Source: an uncultured Alphaproteobacteria bacterium (GTDB lineage Bacteria > Pseudomonadota > Alphaproteobacteria > Parvibaculales > Parvibaculaceae). From it: DNA of 60,076 nt. The position numbers and the translations under genes were made by a program. The notes below the pieces were generated by a model. It worked only from the letters and a program-made list of their open reading frames with translations, was not told where the DNA came from and did no database searches. Location: assembly GCA_903889655.1 (NCBI GenBank), contig CAISYL010000125.1:1-60076 (forward strand), in the 5' to 3' direction. Below are positions 9,886 through 18,283 of this stretch, piece by piece (the stretch's first letter is position 1; every line of letters starts with the position of its first letter).

Positions 9886-9942
9886 TTTAGGCATCGGCGT
9901 GAGCCAGATCAAATTCCTATTTTGGCAGTATCCATGCCTAAA
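9886..9942. promoter_or_regulatory. Widely spaced perfect inverted repeat between the autotransporter and lysR genes
   Basis: TTTAGGCAT at 9886-9894 and ATGCCTAAA at 9934-9942 are perfect inverted copies 39 bases apart, within the 216-base divergent intergenic region. The right copy ends 11 bases before the LysR ATG. LysR regulators commonly bind sites between themselves and a divergent target, so these are candidate recognition and activation sites. The link to the autotransporter gene is inference. Confidence 0.45.
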
Positions 9943-9953
9943 GTTTTGGGGAT

Positions 9954-10862
9954 ATGCAGAACCATCGGAGCCTCGAAATATTCCGGACCGTGGTCGAATC
10001 CGGATCGGTCACGAGCGCGGCTGAGCGGCTGGGGATCACGCAGCCGACGGTGACGAAAGCCATTGCGGAATTCGAACGCGATTGCGGCTTCCAGCTTTTC
10101 GTCCGTGGGCGCCACGGCATGAAGCTCACCACCGAAGGCACACTCATCTATGAAGAGGTCTGCAGCAATCTCGATGCGCTGATGCGCATTACGCAACGCA
10201 TCCGCGCGACGCGCGCCGGTGTGCAGGGCCTGATCCGCCTCGTCGTTCCACCGGTTCAGGACAAATTCGCCGAGGATGTCGGCCGCTTCTGCGCGCTTCA
10301 TCCCGACATAAGAGTGCAAATCGAAATCGCCGCCCCACGCGACATCATTCTTGCGGTGTCGCGCGGAGAAGCGGATCTCGGCCTGCTGCCCGCAACGGCC
10401 GACGATCTTCCCTATTTCGATTATGTGACCGTCGCCGAGCGTTTTCTCGTCGTGCTTCTGCCGGAGACGCATCCGCTCGCCCGCCGAAACCGGATCGGCC
10501 TTGAAGATATCCGGAGCGAGCGCTTCATCCAGTATTCCGCCCACAATCCACTGGCGAACCTTCTCGAGATCGCCTTTCTCAGCACGGCCGTACCGCCCAC
10601 CATCAGCTGCATGGTCTCGACCCAGCGCATGGCCGCCCTGATGGCGAAGGCGGGCGCGGGCGTCGCCATCGTCGACGATGGAACGGCGTATGATTTTCGA
10701 GAGGCCAGTCTCGTTGCCCGACCGCTCGATCCGCCTTTCCGCTGGCTGATGCGCCTCATCCGCCGCAACGAGGCGCCGCCGTCGCCGCCGATCAAGCTTC
10801 TGCTCGACTGGCTGAGCACGCAAATGAACCCGCATGGCGATGAAGTTCGCGCGAGCTGCTGA
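9954..10862 (+). CDS. LysR-family transcriptional regulator
   Basis: This 302-residue regulator has an N-terminal winged helix-turn-helix (residues about 3-62, with GSVTSAAERLGITQPTVTKAI as the recognition unit) and a LysR substrate-binding domain from about 90 onward (GLIRLVVPP, then EIAAPRDIILAVSRGEADLGLL). The start at 9954 lies close behind a perfect inverted-repeat half-site, consistent with autoregulation. It diverges from the giant autotransporter gene and converges on the zinc-ribbon gene with 9 bases between their stop codons. Effector and regulon are unknown. Confidence 0.93.
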   Translation: MQNHRSLEIFRTVVESGSVTSAAERLGITQPTVTKAIAEFERDCGFQLFVRGRHGMKLTTEGTLIYEEVCSNLDALMRITQRIRATRAGVQGLIRLVVPPVQDKFAEDVGRFCALHPDIRVQIEIAAPRDIILAVSRGEADLGLLPATADDLPYFDYVTVAERFLVVLLPETHPLARRNRIGLEDIRSERFIQYSAHNPLANLLEIAFLSTAVPPTISCMVSTQRMAALMAKAGAGVAIVDDGTAYDFREASLVARPLDPPFRWLMRLIRRNEAPPSPPIKLLLDWLSTQMNPHGDEVRASC

Positions 10863-10871
10863 CACCGACCG

Positions 10872-12497
10872 TCAGCGCCGGGGTTCCGACCAGTCGGTTG
10901 CCGTCTCCCATTCGCCATTTCCATCGACGCGCAGCCTGTGCAGCAATAGCGCATCGATCTCGCCGGTACGCGGCAGATCGTTGTCGATCTGATAGAGCAG
11001 GATCGCCCGCTGCGTGTCGGTATCGTAGACGCCCAAATCCCTTCCGGCCGGATAGCCCAGACGCAGCAGCCGGGTCTGCACCTCCGCAATACGATTCTCG
11101 ATACGTCGACGTTCGCCATTTCGCTGTGCGGCAGCGGGGAGCAGAGAGGCTCTCTCGTAATTCTGGCGCGGCACCCAGATCACGGACGCACCCGGTTCAT
11201 TACGAGCGATCCTCGTCGCCGGACGTGCGTCGGGGCGCGCATGATGCTTCAATCGCGGCATGGGGAGGGGGATCGGAACCGCCGAAGCGACACGTGTCTC
11301 AGCCTCAGCCTTCGTCGGCACAGACGCGGAAGAGGTGCGCGTATCCGCGACGCCGGCCAAGGCTGTGGGCAACGGCATCACGGCAGCTTCAGCCGAAGCC
11401 TTTTGTCCGGCGGCATCCGGCCGAGCGACAAACTCTCCGTGAACGATGGCGGCACCGGCCACGAACAATGCGGCCGAGATCGCCACCGTGGCCAGGTGCC
11501 GGCGCGACGGGGCCGGGGGACGCGGCAGCGACGCGGCGGCGTGACCGATGCCCGTCATGGAGGAAGACCAGGCCGCCGACATGACGGCCATGACGGCGCG
11601 GCGGCGTTCATGCGCCTGAGCCCGACGCTCCCGCCGGCTTAGCAAGGCGGCCTGACGCGCTTGACGGCGGCGCTCCTTGCCTTCCTGCTGCTGCCGGTAG
11701 AGACGTTCCGCGGCTTCGGAACGCTGCTTGCGTCCAGCCGCGCGTCTTTCCTGACGGCGCAACGATGCTCCTTCGCGCGCGAGGCGGCGGGCTTCCTTTG
11801 CCTCGTCGCGGCGGTGAGCCGCCAGTTGCTTTCGCTCCCGGCGCTTCGCGACGGCCGCTTCAGCCTGCTCCCGATTGCGCCGGGTCGCCGCTTCCTTCTG
11901 TTCGCGCCGGCGCTTTCCCTCGGCCTCACGGTCCCGGCGACGGGCCTCGCGCCGTTCCTGACGGTTGCGCGCGGCGAGTTCGCGCTTCTGGAGACGGCGC
12001 TGCCGCCAGACGGTCCAGGACGAGTGCGGCCGCTGCGGGGGCAACGGCGCCGACGATGGGCTTGCGGGGGAAGGAGTTTCCTCCTGCGGCATCAGGAAGG
12101 CCTCCGCCATTTCCTGCGGGGCGGGGGCTTCTTCCGGTGGCGGAGGCGCCGAGGCCATCGTGCCTGTTCCGGCGGATTCCGGCTGCTCGCCGACATGATT
12201 GCCGGCACTCTTGCTGATGCGGGCGAAGTCCTCATCCTGCCATGCAAAAGAAGATGCTCGGGCGCGCGGACCAGCCGGTGCGGCGGCATCGAAGGCGGCA
12301 AAGCCCTCATCCGCCGCGGCGGCTTTCCGGCCGGCCGAATGGCCTGGCGTCGTCACCTTGTCGAAATCGAAGAAAAAGGTTCCGGGGGCGGAGGGCAGCG
12401 GCGCGCCGCATTGGCGGCAGCGCGTTTCGTCTGCACCAATCTCAGTCGCGCAAACGGGGCAGCGCAGCGTTGGCGCGCCGCTCGACGCCTCGGTCAT
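10872..12497 (-). CDS. Zinc-ribbon, Arg/Glu-rich, single-pass membrane protein with a peptidoglycan-binding-like C-terminus
   Basis: This 541-residue protein has four parts. The N-terminal zinc ribbon uses C13, C16, C27 and C30. A Pro/Ala-rich linker runs to about 160. A very basic, probably helical stretch of about 135 residues (about 165-300) is built of RR, RE, KR and A. One transmembrane helix lies at about 335-353. After another Pro/Ala linker the last 70 residues (EVQTRLLRLGYPAG..LGVYDTDTQRAILLYQ) resemble a PG_binding_1 repeat. If the topology is cytoplasm-in, the ribbon and basic arm face the nucleoid and the C-terminus reaches the wall. I do not recognise a named family. The ATG at 12497 opens directly into the ribbon. 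No functional neighbour is obvious. Confidence 0.8.
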   Translation of the reverse strand: MTEASSGAPTLRCPVCATEIGADETRCRQCGAPLPSAPGTFFFDFDKVTTPGHSAGRKAAAADEGFAAFDAAAPAGPRARASSFAWQDEDFARISKSAGNHVGEQPESAGTGTMASAPPPPEEAPAPQEMAEAFLMPQEETPSPASPSSAPLPPQRPHSSWTVWRQRRLQKRELAARNRQERREARRRDREAEGKRRREQKEAATRRNREQAEAAVAKRRERKQLAAHRRDEAKEARRLAREGASLRRQERRAAGRKQRSEAAERLYRQQQEGKERRRQARQAALLSRRERRAQAHERRRAVMAVMSAAWSSSMTGIGHAAASLPRPPAPSRRHLATVAISAALFVAGAAIVHGEFVARPDAAGQKASAEAAVMPLPTALAGVADTRTSSASVPTKAEAETRVASAVPIPLPMPRLKHHARPDARPATRIARNEPGASVIWVPRQNYERASLLPAAAQRNGERRRIENRIAEVQTRLLRLGYPAGRDLGVYDTDTQRAILLYQIDNDLPRTGEIDALLLHRLRVDGNGEWETATDWSEPRR

Positions 12498-12683
12498 GGC
12501 CGAACTCCTCGCGTAATGTCATGCGTCCACCGTTCCCGCCCGTTCTCAGTGTCCCCAATTCCGGGCATGGGCGCTCGTGACCGCTTTATGATCGATGTCG
12601 CGAATGGCCCTTCCGCCGCCGCAGCTGCGCTGACTTAATGGGCGCGACGCCCGTGAACACCAAACCCCGGTCCGCCCGCCAAG

Positions 12684-14216
12684 ATGCTTCAGAACTCCCC
12701 CTCAGTCCGGCGCCCCGGTCGCGATCTCCTTCCCGGTTTCGTCATCGCCATCCATCTCGGCCATGCCGCGCTGTCCGCCTGGTTCGGCTATCTGTCGCCC
12801 GATTCATGGACTTATCTAAGGCTTGCCAGAAGTCTTTATGGGCATGGCTATCCGAGCCTCGATCACGTTTATTTCGCGGTCTTCCCCTTCGGCTATCCGC
12901 TCCTCCTCGCGCTGGCCAGTCCGGGTCTCGACATCGTTCACACGATGATCGTCTCGAAATTCGTGAATGCATTTCTATGGATTTCGATCTTCTTCCTTTT
13001 GAAGCGGCTCGGCGCTCCGGCGCTTGTCGCCGCCGCGCTCGTGGTCACGCCCTTCGTCTTTCAGATTTCGGCGATGACCTGGTCGGAAAATCTGATGATC
13101 TTCGCGATGGTCCTGACGCTCGCCGGCATCGACGCCCTGCAACGGGAAAAGAGGCCATGGCCGGTGCGGCAGGCCCTGTTGCTGCTCGGCGGGCTTCTTG
13201 TCGGCATATCGAGCCGGTACATGTTCGGCTTTGTCATCGGGGCCTATATCGTCGCTTATGGAATCGCCTATCGACGCAAGATGCGGCACGAGACCCTCAT
13301 CGTCCTCATCGCGACGGAGCTCATCTTCGCTCTTTATCTCGCGATCAACCTGCGATTGAGCGGATACACGACCGGCATGGCGCGCATGCCGAACACGGAT
13401 GGAATCTCGTATCTGTCATTCACTTTCGCGCGAGCCAATTATCTGGCGATCTTCGCGGCGGTTCTGCCTTTCTCCTTCGTCGCGCTCATCGCCGGCAAGG
13501 AATGGCGGCTCTCTCCGCTGAGCCTGACGGCCGGCCTGATCGGGTTTGCCTATGTCGGAATTGTCGCCGTGCTGCGTCTGAGGAGTCAGTTCGATCCCTT
13601 CGACATAAGGCTGCTCGGCCCCGGCTGGTTCCTAATCGCCGTGGCGATCGCGCTGGCCGCGCATGAAGGCGTGGAGCGCGGTATGCGGCGGCTCGCGACG
13701 GCGGCGCTTGTCGCCCTCGCCTTGTGGTCGGGCTACGCGGTCCATAGCGCCGACGCGATCGATCTTGCCGCCGCGCATCAGCTATGGACGAGCCCCGTCG
13801 CCGCATTTCGCGATTATGCCGATGCTTTCGACGCCGGCGAGGATACGGAAGCTGTGATCTCGATCGAGACGCCCTCGCCGCGGGCCACTATCGCCGGCGA
13901 CGACAAGCTTTACTATGGCGAGCTCGACGTCATCACGCCGGGGAGCGCACCCTTCCTGCCGCGCGAGACGCTTGACGGATTCACGACCCGTCTCCGCTCG
14001 TCTGAGATCGACATCGCCCATTGCGCGATCGATTTCTCCCGCTTCGCTTCGGAGGACGATCTGTCGGACGTGCTCGACGACGACTACCGGGTGAGCTTCG
14101 TCCGTTCGGAGCGACGCTTCGACCCCGAACTTGCCGACAGGTTCCAGCGTATATTCCACGCGAAAACGCTCGTCCCATGCACGGCCTTCCTGGATGCGGA
14201 AAAGAGCGTTCGCTGA
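12684..14216 (+). CDS. Polytopic membrane protein, GT-C glycosyltransferase-like
   Basis: This 510-residue protein has about 9-10 predicted membrane helices between residues 15 and 355 and a soluble C-terminal part of about 150 residues. The acidic SPDSWTYLRLARSL loop after the first helix is typical of GT-C enzymes (ArnT/PMT/GT39-like), where an Asp in the first periplasmic loop is catalytic. These use polyprenyl-phosphate sugars to decorate lipids, glycans or proteins. The start at 12684 lacks a strong ribosome site, so the N-terminus is uncertain. It heads a small glycan-related group with a PIG-L-like gene (convergent, 11 bases apart) and a GT4 enzyme. The acceptor is unknown. Confidence 0.75.
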   Translation: MLQNSPSVRRPGRDLLPGFVIAIHLGHAALSAWFGYLSPDSWTYLRLARSLYGHGYPSLDHVYFAVFPFGYPLLLALASPGLDIVHTMIVSKFVNAFLWISIFFLLKRLGAPALVAAALVVTPFVFQISAMTWSENLMIFAMVLTLAGIDALQREKRPWPVRQALLLLGGLLVGISSRYMFGFVIGAYIVAYGIAYRRKMRHETLIVLIATELIFALYLAINLRLSGYTTGMARMPNTDGISYLSFTFARANYLAIFAAVLPFSFVALIAGKEWRLSPLSLTAGLIGFAYVGIVAVLRLRSQFDPFDIRLLGPGWFLIAVAIALAAHEGVERGMRRLATAALVALALWSGYAVHSADAIDLAAAHQLWTSPVAAFRDYADAFDAGEDTEAVISIETPSPRATIAGDDKLYYGELDVITPGSAPFLPRETLDGFTTRLRSSEIDIAHCAIDFSRFASEDDLSDVLDDDYRVSFVRSERRFDPELADRFQRIFHAKTLVPCTAFLDAEKSVR

Positions 14217-14227
14217 CCTGAACCCGG

Positions 14228-14995
14228 TCAGGCCGCGAGAAGCATCGGGCAAAGCTCCTCGACGAGCGGAAGATAGTGACCGTGACAGGTGATCGCCTCG
14301 GCGACCAGCCCTTGCTCAAGAAGCCTGCGGCCGCGCCAGTCGTAACGCAGGACCTGATCGACAGCCGGCGACGGCAAATGGCTACGCGCGGTCAGGAAAT
14401 GCTCCTCGCCGGCACGCGACACGGCCAGATCGACGTTTTCAGGACCGAGCTGTTCGGCAAGCGACGTATAGATGCCGAAGGCACGACGTTTCATCTCGTG
14501 TTCGTCCGGCGTCAGCGCCACGATTTCGCAACTCGACCGGAGGGAACCGGGGGCCCGGAGAACTTCATAGACCTCATCATCGGCCTTGCGCTGATGGATC
14601 AGCGGCACCTCGAAGATCGGCAGCGCCGAATGTTCGAACGCCGCGCGCACGATCGGAAGCGCAACGTCGTGAAGCGGGTTGTAGAACTCGATCGAGTCGC
14701 AATAAATCCGGTCGACATCGAGATGCTTCGCAATCGAGGCGACTTCATTCGCGAGCGCCCGGAAGCTGCCGGTATCGTGCTTCAGAAGCGCGTCATAGAG
14801 GGAACTCTCCGGCACATCGAGCCAGGCGACATCCGCCAGATCAACAACGGACCGCAGACTTTCCTCGCTCTGCTCCACGCGCTCCCGGGCGCCGCCGTCG
14901 GTCAGGAAAATGATATGTGGCTGAATACGGCGTACCGATCCCAGAATCGCCACCTCATGATTCGGATGGCTGAAAACCATCAGACTGCGCTTCAT
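14228..14995 (-). CDS. Divergent PIG-L/LmbE-like protein
   Basis: This protein has 255 residues. The fold signature is recognisable: VFSHPNHE at residues 7-14 stands where PIG-L deacetylases have AHPDDE, IIFLTDGG follows, and NPLHDVAL matches the later HPDHxAV zinc site. The family removes acetyl groups from N-acetylglucosaminyl substrates in a zinc site. Here the first motif has Asn in place of the Asp taken to be the general base and His in place of the second Asp, a zinc ligand, so activity may be altered or lost. The ATG at 14995 follows a G-rich ribosome site. It lies between two glycosyltransferase genes, which supports a glycan role. Confidence 0.62.
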   Translation of the reverse strand: MKRSLMVFSHPNHEVAILGSVRRIQPHIIFLTDGGARERVEQSEESLRSVVDLADVAWLDVPESSLYDALLKHDTGSFRALANEVASIAKHLDVDRIYCDSIEFYNPLHDVALPIVRAAFEHSALPIFEVPLIHQRKADDEVYEVLRAPGSLRSSCEIVALTPDEHEMKRRAFGIYTSLAEQLGPENVDLAVSRAGEEHFLTARSHLPSPAVDQVLRYDWRGRRLLEQGLVAEAITCHGHYLPLVEELCPMLLAA

Positions 14996-15074
14996 CCCCC
15001 GCCCCTTTTTTGAACAACCCCGTCAAAATACGGTAGAAGCTTTTCCCAAAGACAACAACTGCGGTGGCGTCGCG

Positions 15075-16286
15075 ATGAAGAGCCCGACCCCCCTACGTAT
15101 CGCATTTTACGTGGGCTACTACGCGTCCGGCGACGGCATAGGTCGCGTTCTGGAGCGGCAGATCGCGGCGCTGGAAAAACTCGACTGGGCGGCGCCCGTC
15201 GAGATCAGGATATTCTGCGAGGAAACCGATTTCAGCGATCCGCGTATCCATCGCCAGCACAAGCTCAAGCGACTGCTTGCCGATCCCTTTTTCAAGCAGG
15301 CCGATCTGCATGTGTACGCATTCGGCTGGCACTACAAGATGTTCGATACGGTCCGGATTGCGTCAAGACGGAGCCGCAGCTTCGTCTTCTTCCACGGCAT
15401 CACGCCGGAGGCCTGGTCGCCGCATCCGAAAGGCTCGCGAAAGTCATTCGAGCAGAAGCGCAATCTTCTTTTTGCGGATCGCGTCGGCGTCGCCAGCCCT
15501 TTTGCGCGCGACGATCTTCTTGCCTTCGGCGTTTCACCGGAAAGGGTGACGATCCTGCCGCTGCCGCTTTTCGTCCGACCGGCACACGCACCGGTGAAAC
15601 AAACAGGTGGCCCGGTCGAACTTCTGCATGTCGCGCGGCTTTCGCCGAACAAGGGAGCCGTCGACCTTCTGAAGGCGCTCGACGCGGTGAGCCGCCGGGG
15701 CACATCCTTTCATCTGACGATCGTCAGCGGTGTGAACGGGGCGACGCCATCCGTTCTCGAAGAGGTGCGGCATTTGATGAAGGAGCCGTCGCTTGCCGGT
15801 CGCGTCGATCATGTCGACCACATCGACGACGACAAGCTGCTTTCAGCATTCTATGAAAAAGCGGATGCGATCGTCCTTCCTTCCTATCACGATGCCTATT
15901 GCCTGCCCGTGCTCGAGGCTTTCGCGCATGGCTGCCATGTCATTGCCTATGACTCCACCAATCTGCCCCACGTCACCAATGGCTTCGGCACACTCGTGTC
16001 GACGGGAAATGTGGAGGGACTGAGCCAGGCCGTCGATCGCTTCGTCCGCGAAATGGAAAAGGCGCGTCGCGATGGGGATGACGCCCGTATCACAACGGAT
16101 AGCGGGCCTGTTCCCCTTGCAGCGCATCGGCAGCGCATCGAGGCCTATGCCAACGGTTTCAGCGAAGCCGTATTCGAGGATCAGTTTCTCGACGAGGTCC
16201 GGACCCTTCTCGCCGCCCGGCCCGGACAGGGGCGGCTTCTCGCACGCATGAAACGATTGTTGGAGTCGGGCTGGAAGAAGGCCTGA
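15075..16286 (+). CDS. GT4-family glycosyltransferase
   Basis: This 403-residue GT-B enzyme transfers a sugar from a nucleotide sugar. The N-terminal acceptor half has the early glycine-rich GDGIGRVLERQ loop. The C-terminal donor half shows LLHVARLSPNKG near residue 178, AIVLPSYHDAYCLPVLEAFAHG near 270 and HVIAYDS. The usual E-x7-E pair of GT4 is partly changed, because the first Glu is replaced in SYHDAYC while the second is kept in LEAF. It diverges from the PIG-L-like gene across 79 bases and converges on phoD with 4 bases between stops. The product glycan is unknown. Confidence 0.88.
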   Translation: MKSPTPLRIAFYVGYYASGDGIGRVLERQIAALEKLDWAAPVEIRIFCEETDFSDPRIHRQHKLKRLLADPFFKQADLHVYAFGWHYKMFDTVRIASRRSRSFVFFHGITPEAWSPHPKGSRKSFEQKRNLLFADRVGVASPFARDDLLAFGVSPERVTILPLPLFVRPAHAPVKQTGGPVELLHVARLSPNKGAVDLLKALDAVSRRGTSFHLTIVSGVNGATPSVLEEVRHLMKEPSLAGRVDHVDHIDDDKLLSAFYEKADAIVLPSYHDAYCLPVLEAFAHGCHVIAYDSTNLPHVTNGFGTLVSTGNVEGLSQAVDRFVREMEKARRDGDDARITTDSGPVPLAAHRQRIEAYANGFSEAVFEDQFLDEVRTLLAARPGQGRLLARMKRLLESGWKKA

Positions 16287-16290
16287 TCCT

Positions 16291-17913
16291 CTAGGCCTCG
16301 ACCGCGCCGGGCCTGCCGCTCTCGACGACAAATGTCTTCAGCGTCGAGAGCGTGGCATTGGGGTCGGTCACGTCCGAAATTGCCTGCAGCTTCGTCGTCA
16401 TTCTGCGCGCGTCGAGATCGACCGAGACATAGCCGCGCTTGCGGCTTTCGAAGAAGCGCACATGCGGATTTTCGGGGAGCGCCGTTGCAAAAAGCTCATA
16501 GGGCGGCGGTCGCGAACTGATCGAGGTTCCGACGAACTCCGTCGCCACGGTCGGCGAGCGCGGGTCGTCGAAGTCGGGTTTCAGGTCGTTGGTCCAGAAG
16601 CAATGGCTGTCGCCGCCGATCACGACCGCGTTGTCGACATGTGCGTCATGTATATGCTGCAGCAGCCTCGTGCGATTGGCGGGGTAGCCGTTCCAGTCCT
16701 CGACCCAGTAGGCGGTCTGGCCCGTCTCGTCCTTCTGGGCGAATTTCGCCATCAACACATCCTGCGCAATGACGTTCCAGCGTGCCTTCGATCCGGAAAG
16801 CCCGTCATAGAGCCATTTCTCCTGCGTCGTTCCCATCATCGAGCGAGTGGCGGAAAGACGTTCGGGACAGCTTGCATCGGTTTCCAGATGTCCGCCGCCC
16901 TTGTTCGGCGGGCCGTAACAGGCTTCACGCGAACGATATTGCCGACCATCGATCATCGAGATCCGGACGAGATCGCCGAAAGCAAAGCGATCGTAAAGAC
17001 GCATCGACGGCCCATGCGGTGTCGACAGCGCGGGCCGAACCGGCATGTGCTCGTAAAAAGCCTGATAGGCGGCAGCGCGGCGCAGAAGGAATTTTGCCGG
17101 GTCCTCGAAGCTCGGCGACCATTCGCCGGCATAATCGTTCTGGACCTCGTGATCGTCCCAGGTGGCGAGCGAGGGCGCCACGGCATGCACGCGCTGCAGG
17201 CTTTCGTCGAGTTTATATTGCGTATAACGGTTTCGATATTGCCGGAGCGTCCGCGCCTCGACGCCGTCGCTGTGTTTACGCACGATCGGATGCTTCGTGT
17301 CGATGCTCTCGTAGATGTAGTCGCCGAGAAAGATCACGAGATCGGGATGCTCGTCGGCCAGATGCCGATATGACGCGTAATAGCCATGTTCGTAATTGGA
17401 GCAGGATGCGAAGGCGAACCGCAACCTGTCGAGCGTTGTGCCCGGCGCGGGCAAGGTCATGGCGCGACCGACGCGGCTCGACGCATCGCCGGAGGTGAAG
17501 CGATACCAATAAGGACGTCCGGGCTTCAGGCCGCCGACCACCTCGTGTACCGACCAGGCAAAGCGCGGCTCGGCCGTCGCAATGCCCTTGCGCACCAGCC
17601 GCGTCATCGCCTCGTCTTCGGCGATCTCATATCCAACGGGGACCGTGCCGCCGCTCATGCCGCCGGGCATCGCGGGGTCCGTCGAGAGCGGGTCCGGCAC
17701 GAGCCTCGTCCAGAGGACGAAACCGTCGGCCGAGGGCGCCCCCGACGCGACGCCGAGACTGAAGGGATTGCCCTTGCTCCAGTCCGGCCGACCGCCGGCG
17801 AAAGCGCGCCCGACAAGCGAAGGGCTCGCTAAAGCACCAAGCGTCAGGGCGCTGGCGCCCTGAAGGAACGAGCGGCGCGACGGCAACGAGCCATTTCCAA
17901 TTCGACGCATCAT
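16291..17913 (-). CDS. phoD: Tat-exported alkaline phosphatase/phosphodiesterase, PhoD family
   Basis: This 540-residue secreted metallophosphoesterase releases phosphate from organic phosphomonoesters and diesters outside the cytoplasmic membrane. The N-terminus has the twin-arginine signal SRRSFLQG at 12-19 followed by a hydrophobic stretch and an AFA cleavage site near residue 39. The PhoD N-terminal domain (PFSLGVASGAPSADGFVLWTRL) precedes the catalytic domain, with FASCSNYEHGYY, IFLGDYIYE, TWDDHEVQNDYAG and VVIGGDSHCFW as metal-binding segments. The ATG at 17913 follows an AAAGG site. A second ATG is adjacent. A 9-bp direct repeat lies about 32 bases upstream. Confidence 0.93.
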   Translation of the reverse strand: MMRRIGNGSLPSRRSFLQGASALTLGALASPSLVGRAFAGGRPDWSKGNPFSLGVASGAPSADGFVLWTRLVPDPLSTDPAMPGGMSGGTVPVGYEIAEDEAMTRLVRKGIATAEPRFAWSVHEVVGGLKPGRPYWYRFTSGDASSRVGRAMTLPAPGTTLDRLRFAFASCSNYEHGYYASYRHLADEHPDLVIFLGDYIYESIDTKHPIVRKHSDGVEARTLRQYRNRYTQYKLDESLQRVHAVAPSLATWDDHEVQNDYAGEWSPSFEDPAKFLLRRAAAYQAFYEHMPVRPALSTPHGPSMRLYDRFAFGDLVRISMIDGRQYRSREACYGPPNKGGGHLETDASCPERLSATRSMMGTTQEKWLYDGLSGSKARWNVIAQDVLMAKFAQKDETGQTAYWVEDWNGYPANRTRLLQHIHDAHVDNAVVIGGDSHCFWTNDLKPDFDDPRSPTVATEFVGTSISSRPPPYELFATALPENPHVRFFESRKRGYVSVDLDARRMTTKLQAISDVTDPNATLSTLKTFVVESGRPGAVEA

Positions 17914-18283
17914 CGACGACCTTTCTGTGGAAAGGAGAGCATATCGAATGTCGGCGAATGTCGTGTGAAAGAGAAAACTCGGGGCCGGACGGTCGATCCC
18001 GCAGCTTGCCTGTACACGCAGCTTCGACGAAGGGTTGCAGAAAGACGAATCTCTCGAAGAGGTTGGGGCTGCTCGCGCGAGCGGCCTGGCTGCGGAATCT
18101 TTTGTCCACGGCCCGACGGCGCGAGTCTCAAATTGAGCAGTCATATTGACGTCACATCGAGCCTCCGGCGACGCACAAATATTTTTCACACATTTGCTGA
18201 AACTGCGATTTTACATTTGCTTCTTCGGCTGGTCCTTTAATAGTTTTTGATGGAAGTGTTCGCGTTTACCTTGGGGGGTAATC
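17914..18283. other. 370-base divergent intergenic region between phoD and the trimeric autotransporter
   Basis: The left part holds the phoD ribosome site and a 9-bp direct repeat at 17945-17963. The right third (about 18170-18260) is clearly AT-richer than its surroundings and probably holds the promoter of the rightward gene. I see no convincing open frame, RNA gene or terminator in it. Confidence 0.6.
17945..17963. promoter_or_regulatory. Direct repeat upstream of phoD
   Basis: CGAATGTCG occurs at 17945-17953 and again at 17955-17963, a 10-base period. On the coding strand this reads CGACATTCG twice. It recalls the direct-repeat layout of a PhoB box, but the period is 10 rather than 11 and the match to CTGTCAT is only partial (GACAT core). 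Confidence 0.35.

Noticed and set aside
12638-13666. An overlapping plus-strand frame at the start of the GT-C gene
   Set aside because: Its translation is basic and low-complexity, while the frame from 12684 gives clean membrane helices. It is a shadow.
17945-17963. A standard PhoB box
   Set aside because: The repeat period is 10 rather than 11 and the heptamers match CTGTCAT only in part, so it is listed as a direct repeat and not as a Pho box.
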